This document shows positions 59,053 through 64,000 of a DNA stretch of 64,000 nucleotides, in pieces. Origin of the DNA: Alphaproteobacteria bacterium (GTDB lineage Bacteria > Pseudomonadota > Alphaproteobacteria > Micropepsales > Micropepsaceae); assembly GCA_021325375.1 (NCBI GenBank), contig JAJPHG010000021.1, positions 1 through 64,000 on the forward strand, written 5' to 3'. The position numbers were made by a program, and so were the translations under genes. Numbering within the stretch: the stretch's first letter is position 1; each line of letters opens with the position of its first letter. The notes under the pieces were generated by a model that saw only the letters and a program-made list of their open reading frames with translations, ran no database searches and was not told the origin of the DNA.

Positions 59053-60447
59053 TCATCGCCTCTGGAACTCCGGGCTCGCGAGCAGCAGGGCTACCGCTTC
59101 GCCTTTCGAGTTCGCCTTGGCCATCACCGTCTTGGTGTTGGCGCGCAGCAGCGGGCCCAAGCCGTCATTGGCCATGTCGCCGACGTTGAAGGTCTGCGGC
59201 AGGGCGTCGCCGAACTCCTTCGCCCACTGGATGCGGCCGAGCAATCCGTCGGAGCCGTTCCAGGCGTCGGCGGTGTCGGGCCAGCCTTTCGGCGACGGCG
59301 CCTCGAACGGCACCTCGCCCATCAGGCGCACCGCGCCCATCAGGCGCTTCATCTGCTTGTCGCTGTGCTCGCCCTGCCCGTTCCAGCCGGTGAGCCGCAT
59401 CGCGGCGGTGACGTATTCGACCGGCGTGCGGAACTTCTTCAGGTCCGCGCCCCACGCGGCCTGGTCCTTCACCACGGCTTCGGAGAGCGCGCGCAGGTTG
59501 CCGCCGGTGTCGTTGAACACCGCCTCCAACCGCTTGACCGATTCCGCGGGCGGATCGTCCGAGATGAAATGGGTCGCAAACTTGCGCGCGATGTGACGCG
59601 CCGTCGCCGGATCGTGGGCGAGGTCCTTGATCGCCGCGACCGCGCCGTCCCAGCCGGGTTGATAGGTCTTGCCGCGCAGGGTGACCGGGCCCGGCTCGTG
59701 GCGGTCCTCGTAGAAGCCGAAGCCGTTGGCGTGGCCGTCATAGAGGCCCCAGCCGGTGAGCAGCTTGGCCATCGCGATGACGTCGGCCTGGGTGTAGCCC
59801 GCGTCGACGCCCAGCGTGTAGAGCTCCATCAGCTCGCGGCCGAGATTCTCGTTCAGGCCCTTCTTGCTGTTCTTCTGGCCGGCGGCCGAGTTCGGGCCCG
59901 TCGAATGCCAGTTGTCGAGATAGATCTGCATCGCCGGATGCATGCACACCGCGAACAGCATGTCCTCGAAGGTGCCGGTGATGTGCGGGCGGATCGCCTC
60001 GCGCTCGTAATCGCCGACGAAGAGCAGCGTCTTCTTCTTCGCGCCCGACACCGTGAAGTGATTGCTCCAGAACCGCACCAGCCGCTCGGCGAAAGGCCTG
60101 TCGGTGGTGATGCCGAGCGCGAGCCGCGCCCCCATCTCGTCATTGAAGGTCTGCTTGCGCAGATTGCCGGCGTCTTTGCCGCCGGGCAGCGGCTCGCCCT
60201 TGGACTTGGCGTCCTTGCGGGCGATCTTGTCGCCCTTGGTGCGGACCTTCTCGGCTTTGTAATCCTCTTCCTCGGAGACGAGCTTGCCCGCGCCGGCCCA
60301 GCCGCCCTGAGGCGCGGCCGGCATCGGGGCGCCGCCGGAAAGCTGGCCGATCAGCCAGGCCTTGGGATTGCCGCTGGCGCGCGCGATCTCGCCCGGGCGG
60401 GCGCCCAGTCCGAAGCGGTGAACGGCGATGGCGCCTTCGAGCGACAT
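59053..60447 (-). CDS. DUF1800-family protein
   Basis: 464 residues from ATG 60447, preceded by GAGGAAAA. The motifs [46 protein letters not shown] and [12 protein letters not shown] define DUF1800, typically paired with DUF1501. A lysine-rich insert lies near residues 60-92. There is no clear signal peptide. Function unknown. Confidence 0.88.
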   Translation of the reverse strand: MSLEGAIAVHRFGLGARPGEIARASGNPKAWLIGQLSGGAPMPAAPQGGWAGAGKLVSEEEDYKAEKVRTKGDKIARKDAKSKGEPLPGGKDAGNLRKQTFNDEMGARLALGITTDRPFAERLVRFWSNHFTVSGAKKKTLLFVGDYEREAIRPHITGTFEDMLFAVCMHPAMQIYLDNWHSTGPNSAAGQKNSKKGLNENLGRELMELYTLGVDAGYTQADVIAMAKLLTGWGLYDGHANGFGFYEDRHEPGPVTLRGKTYQPGWDGAVAAIKDLAHDPATARHIARKFATHFISDDPPAESVKRLEAVFNDTGGNLRALSEAVVKDQAAWGADLKKFRTPVEYVTAAMRLTGWNGQGEHSDKQMKRLMGAVRLMGEVPFEAPSPKGWPDTADAWNGSDGLLGRIQWAKEFGDALPQTFNVGDMANDGLGPLLRANTKTVMAKANSKGEAVALLLASPEFQRR

Positions 60448-60527
60448 TTTTCCTCGCAATTCTACGGTTGCGCCTTACCCGGCGTCTGCTTAAACGAAGG
60501 GAGAACGATCATCCGTCGCGTGCCGCC

Positions 60528-61598
60528 ATGACCGACAAGAGCCGCAATTCCCTGACCTATAAAGACGCCGGCGTCGACATCGACGCGGGCGAGGAATTGG
60601 TCGCGCGCATCGCGCCCGCGGCCAAGGCCACGCGGCGCCCGGGCAGCGACGCCGCGCTGGGCGGCTTCGGCGGGCTCTTCGACCTGAAAGCGGCCGGGTT
60701 CAAGGATCCCGTCCTCGTCGCCTCGACCGACGGCGTCGGCACCAAGCTCAAGATCGCCATAGAAACGCGGCGTTTCGAAGGCATCGGCCAGGATCTCGTC
60801 GCGATGTGCGTGAACGACATCGTGGTGCAGGGCGCGGAGCCGCTGTTCTTCCTCGACTATTATGCGAGCGGCAAGCTCGACGTCGACGCCGCCGCGGTCG
60901 TCATCGAAGGCATCGCGCGCGCGTGCAAGGAGAGCGGCTGCGCGCTCATCGGCGGCGAGACCGCGGAGATGCCGGGCCTCTACGCCGCGGGCGATTTCGA
61001 TCTCGCGGGATTTACGGTCGGCGCGGCCGAGCGCGGCCACATCCTGCCCAAGACGGGCGAGATGCGCGAAGGCGACGTGGTGATCGGGGTAGCGTCGTCG
61101 GGCGTGCACTCCAACGGCTATTCGCTGGTGCGCCGCGTGGTGGAGCAATCCGGCCTCGCCTTCGACGCGCCGGCGCCGTTCGCGGCGGACAAGTCGCTCG
61201 GCGAAGCGCTGCTCGCGCCGACGAAGCTGTATGTGAAGAGCGCGCTCGCCGCGATCCGCAGCGGCCATGTGAAAGGCCTCGCGCACATCACCGGCGGCGG
61301 CATCACCGAGAACCTGCCGCGCTGCCTGCCCGACGGCCTCGACGCCGAGATCAATCTCGATTGCTGGACGCCGCCCGCCGTCTTCGGCTGGCTTGCCCGC
61401 AGCGCCGGCATCGAGACGGCCGAGATGCTGCGCACGTTCAACTGCGGCGTCGGCCTGATCGCGATCACCGACCTCATGTCGTCCGGCCACGTCATCGATG
61501 CGTTCCAGGAAAGCGGCGACAAGGCGATGCGCATCGGCCACCTCGTGCGCGGCGGCGGCGAGGCGAAGGTGGTCTATACGGGCGTGCTGAAGCTGTGA
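60528..61598 (+). CDS. purM: Phosphoribosylformylglycinamidine cyclo-ligase
   Basis: 356 residues from ATG 60528; a longer in-frame reading adds 20 unlikely residues. It closes the imidazole ring in purine synthesis. [45 protein letters not shown] and [13 protein letters not shown] are family signatures. It overlaps purN by four bases (GTGA) and is divergent from the DUF1800 gene. Confidence 0.96.
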   Translation: MTDKSRNSLTYKDAGVDIDAGEELVARIAPAAKATRRPGSDAALGGFGGLFDLKAAGFKDPVLVASTDGVGTKLKIAIETRRFEGIGQDLVAMCVNDIVVQGAEPLFFLDYYASGKLDVDAAAVVIEGIARACKESGCALIGGETAEMPGLYAAGDFDLAGFTVGAAERGHILPKTGEMREGDVVIGVASSGVHSNGYSLVRRVVEQSGLAFDAPAPFAADKSLGEALLAPTKLYVKSALAAIRSGHVKGLAHITGGGITENLPRCLPDGLDAEINLDCWTPPAVFGWLARSAGIETAEMLRTFNCGVGLIAITDLMSSGHVIDAFQESGDKAMRIGHLVRGGGEAKVVYTGVLKL

Positions 61599-62179
61599 GC
61601 GGCGCGCGCGTCCGCACCGCCGTCCTGATCTCCGGCCGCGGCAGCAATTTGAAGAGCCTGATCGACGCCTGCGCCGCGTCAGACTATCCGGCTGAGATCG
61701 TGCTGGTGATCTCCAACGTCGAAATCGCCGGCGGCCTCCAATTCGCGCGCGACGCCGGCATCCCCACGCGCGTGATCCCGCACAAGCCTTATCCCACCCG
61801 CGAAGCCTTCGACGCCGAGATCGACCGCGCCCTGCGCGAGGCGGACGTCGCGCTGGTCTGCGAAGCCGGCTTCATGCGCATCCACAGCGCCTGGTTCGCG
61901 GAACGCTGGGCGGGCCGCATCCTCAACATCCACCCGTCTCTTTTACCGAAATTCCCCGGCATCCGCGTCCACGAACAGGTGCTGGCCGCGGGCGAGACGG
62001 AAAGCGGCGCAACGGTCCACTACCTCACCGCCGACCTCGACAGCGGCCCCATCATCGCCCAGGCCCGGGTGCCGGTGCTGCCGGGAGACACGCCGGAAAC
62101 GCTGGCCGCGCGGGTGCTCGAAGTAGAGCACAAGCTCTATCCGGAGGCGGTGCGGATGGTGGCAGAAAGAAATACATAG
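61595..62179 (+). CDS. purN: Phosphoribosylglycinamide formyltransferase
   Basis: 194 residues from GTG 61595, overlapping the purM stop. The start [14 protein letters not shown], the catalytic [12 protein letters not shown] with Asn and His, and [12 protein letters not shown] with the catalytic Asp are visible. It adds the formyl group from 10-formyl-THF to GAR. The TonB-domain gene is convergent, five bases away. Confidence 0.95.
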   Translation: MSGARVRTAVLISGRGSNLKSLIDACAASDYPAEIVLVISNVEIAGGLQFARDAGIPTRVIPHKPYPTREAFDAEIDRALREADVALVCEAGFMRIHSAWFAERWAGRILNIHPSLLPKFPGIRVHEQVLAAGETESGATVHYLTADLDSGPIIAQARVPVLPGDTPETLAARVLEVEHKLYPEAVRMVAERNT

Positions 62180-62184
62180 AACTT

Positions 62185-62937
62185 CTATTCGACGAGAAGC
62201 CGGCACCGCGAGCCTGCGGGGCGCGGCGTCACGAAGATGCTGAGCGTGACGGGGACGGGCTCGCCGTTGCGTTTCGCGGGCGTGAATCGGAGCGTTTGGG
62301 CGAGAGCATAGGCGCTGCGGGGGATCGCGGACGTCCCTGCCGGCTCCCACGGCTCGACCTTTCGCACCGTCCCGTCCGCCGCGACGACGGCGTACATCGT
62401 GAGGGTCGTCGCGTCCTCGCTGCACGCTTTGCCGTCGCTAGGATCGAGATCGACGAGCGCGTCCTTGGGACCGAGCAGCGCGGGAGGCGACATGCCCTTG
62501 GGCATGCTCGGCGCGATCACCACCGGCGCCTCCGCCAAGGCCGCCGCATAGGCCCGCGTCGCCTCCGTCGAGCATTCCCCGGTCCGCACGCTGCGGGTGT
62601 CCGCTTGGAAAACGACCTTCTCCGTTCGGCGCAGCGCCGTCTTCGACGGATGATATCTCCAACCCAGCACCGCCTGCCGGGCGGTGACGTCGAGGTCGGC
62701 AAAGGCCGACTTCTCGACGATCGACGCCGCCGCTACGACGCCGTCCGGATCGATCCTGACGTCGAGGACGACCGTTCCGCTTTCCCCGCAGCGCACGGCA
62801 TGCGGAGGAGCAAACGCGAAGTGCTCATACTTCCGGTCTTGGGCCGGCTCCATGAGGAGCGCCATAGCCGGCGCGTCCGCCAGCGCCGGCGCCACTCCGG
62901 CGAACAGGAACAATGTCAGATGACCAAGCGCCCTCAT
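62185..62937 (-). CDS. Secreted protein with TonB-like C-terminal domains
   Basis: 250 residues from ATG 62937, 12 bases after the argF stop. The signal peptide is LGHLTLFLFAGVAPALADA. Two TonB-C-like segments are visible: GTVVLDVRIDPDGVVAAASIVEKSAFADLDVTARQAVLGWRY (about 54-95) and YAVVAADGTVRKVEPWEPAGTSAIPRSAYALAQTLRFTPAKR (about 187-228). No membrane span beyond the signal is seen, so this is not a classical TonB. It is probably cotranscribed with argF, with no obvious functional tie. Confidence 0.72.
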   Translation of the reverse strand: MRALGHLTLFLFAGVAPALADAPAMALLMEPAQDRKYEHFAFAPPHAVRCGESGTVVLDVRIDPDGVVAAASIVEKSAFADLDVTARQAVLGWRYHPSKTALRRTEKVVFQADTRSVRTGECSTEATRAYAAALAEAPVVIAPSMPKGMSPPALLGPKDALVDLDPSDGKACSEDATTLTMYAVVAADGTVRKVEPWEPAGTSAIPRSAYALAQTLRFTPAKRNGEPVPVTLSIFVTPRPAGSRCRLLVE

Positions 62938-62948
62938 CGCGGCCGCCT

Positions 62949-63865
<917 letters not shown>

Positions 63866-63869
<4 letters not shown>

Positions 63870-64000
63870 GGCGTCTCGAACGTGGCTGCTGTTTCGGAGA
63901 GAAGCGTCAGCGCCTCGCGCACCTCGTCCTCGCCGATGACGAGCGGCGGCAGGAGGCGCACGACATTGTCGCCCGCGCCCACCGCAAGCATCTTATGCGC
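63866..64000 (-). CDS. argD: Acetylornithine aminotransferase, C-terminal end (cut by window edge)
   Basis: Only the last 44 residues are inside the window: the segment [20 protein letters not shown], then [11 protein letters not shown], and the end TFETP. This matches the C-terminus of acetylornithine/succinyldiaminopimelate aminotransferase. It is upstream of argF and overlaps it by four bases, the common argD-argF order of alphaproteobacteria. Confidence 0.85.

Overview
The window is a 64 kb, GC-rich stretch of an alphaproteobacterial chromosome. Supporting signs are an HdaA-type DnaA inactivator, folate-dependent TrmFO, an alphaproteobacterial SOS box (GTTC-N7-GTTC) between ssb and uvrA, and the gene orders ssb-gyrA-coaD-ppi, serS-surE-pcm-nlpD-like, tatABC, yajC-secD and hdaA-ppk-ppx. 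The genus cannot be fixed from sequence reading alone; something near Rhizomicrobium/Micropepsaceae is a guess. Long ORFs lie opposite nearly every real gene because of the base composition, and I treated them as shadows.

Layout. 1-5.5 kb: secreted accessory genes, namely the N-terminal part of a very large RHS/transglutaminase-like protein cut by the window edge, a small secreted protein upstream of it, and a divergent secreted protein joining one YD (RHS) unit to cadherin/Ig-like repeats. 5.5-16.3 kb: an 11-gene minus-strand type II secretion operon, gspK-E-F-H-I-J-L-M-C-D followed by a TonB/TolA-like protein; the major pseudopilin gene gspG and the prepilin peptidase gene are not in it. 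16.5-26.2 kb: housekeeping genes (a lipoprotein, cyclophilin, CPBP protease, coaD, gyrA, ssb, uvrA) interrupted by a toxin-antitoxin pair whose toxin is frameshifted. 26.2-32.6 kb: a tRNA-like remnant, a 724-residue membrane protein of unknown function, a Tet-type MFS exporter and three tandem paralogous membrane proteins. 32.7-38.9 kb: two tandem amidases, a fatty acid desaturase, trmFO and a squalene/phytoene-synthase-like protein. 38.9-46.8 kb: a urate-oxidase-like membrane protein, secD-yajC, a DUF815 ATPase, and the serS-GNAT-surE-pcm-nlpD-like operon. 46.8-53.6 kb: two tiny membrane ORFs, a sulfotransferase, tatABC and ppk-ppx. 53.7-64 kb: a GLUG-repeat secreted protein, hdaA, a CDP-alcohol phosphatidyltransferase, DUF2066, a DUF1501/DUF1800 pair, purM-purN, a TonB-domain protein, argF and the tail of argD.

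How the parts relate. Many minus-strand genes overlap by four bases (ATGA or GTGA), which indicates translational coupling in the gsp, tat, serS, membrane-paralog and DUF2066-pgsA-like operons. Several secretion functions sit together (T2SS, SecD/YajC, TatABC) along with secreted cargo candidates (the RHS protein, the YD/cadherin protein, the GLUG protein, and DUF1501 with a twin-arginine start). That these proteins use those routes is inference. Short intergenic regions are filled by at least three families of palindromic repeats (near 18.9, 48.2 and 49.7 kb; near 38.0, 39.7 and 42.6 kb; near 58.9 kb). I saw no rRNA, CRISPR array, insertion sequence or prophage. No gene-free stretch exceeds about 300 bases; the longest are 23033-23332 (SOS box), 49590-49877 (repeats) and 16305-16573 (one inverted repeat).
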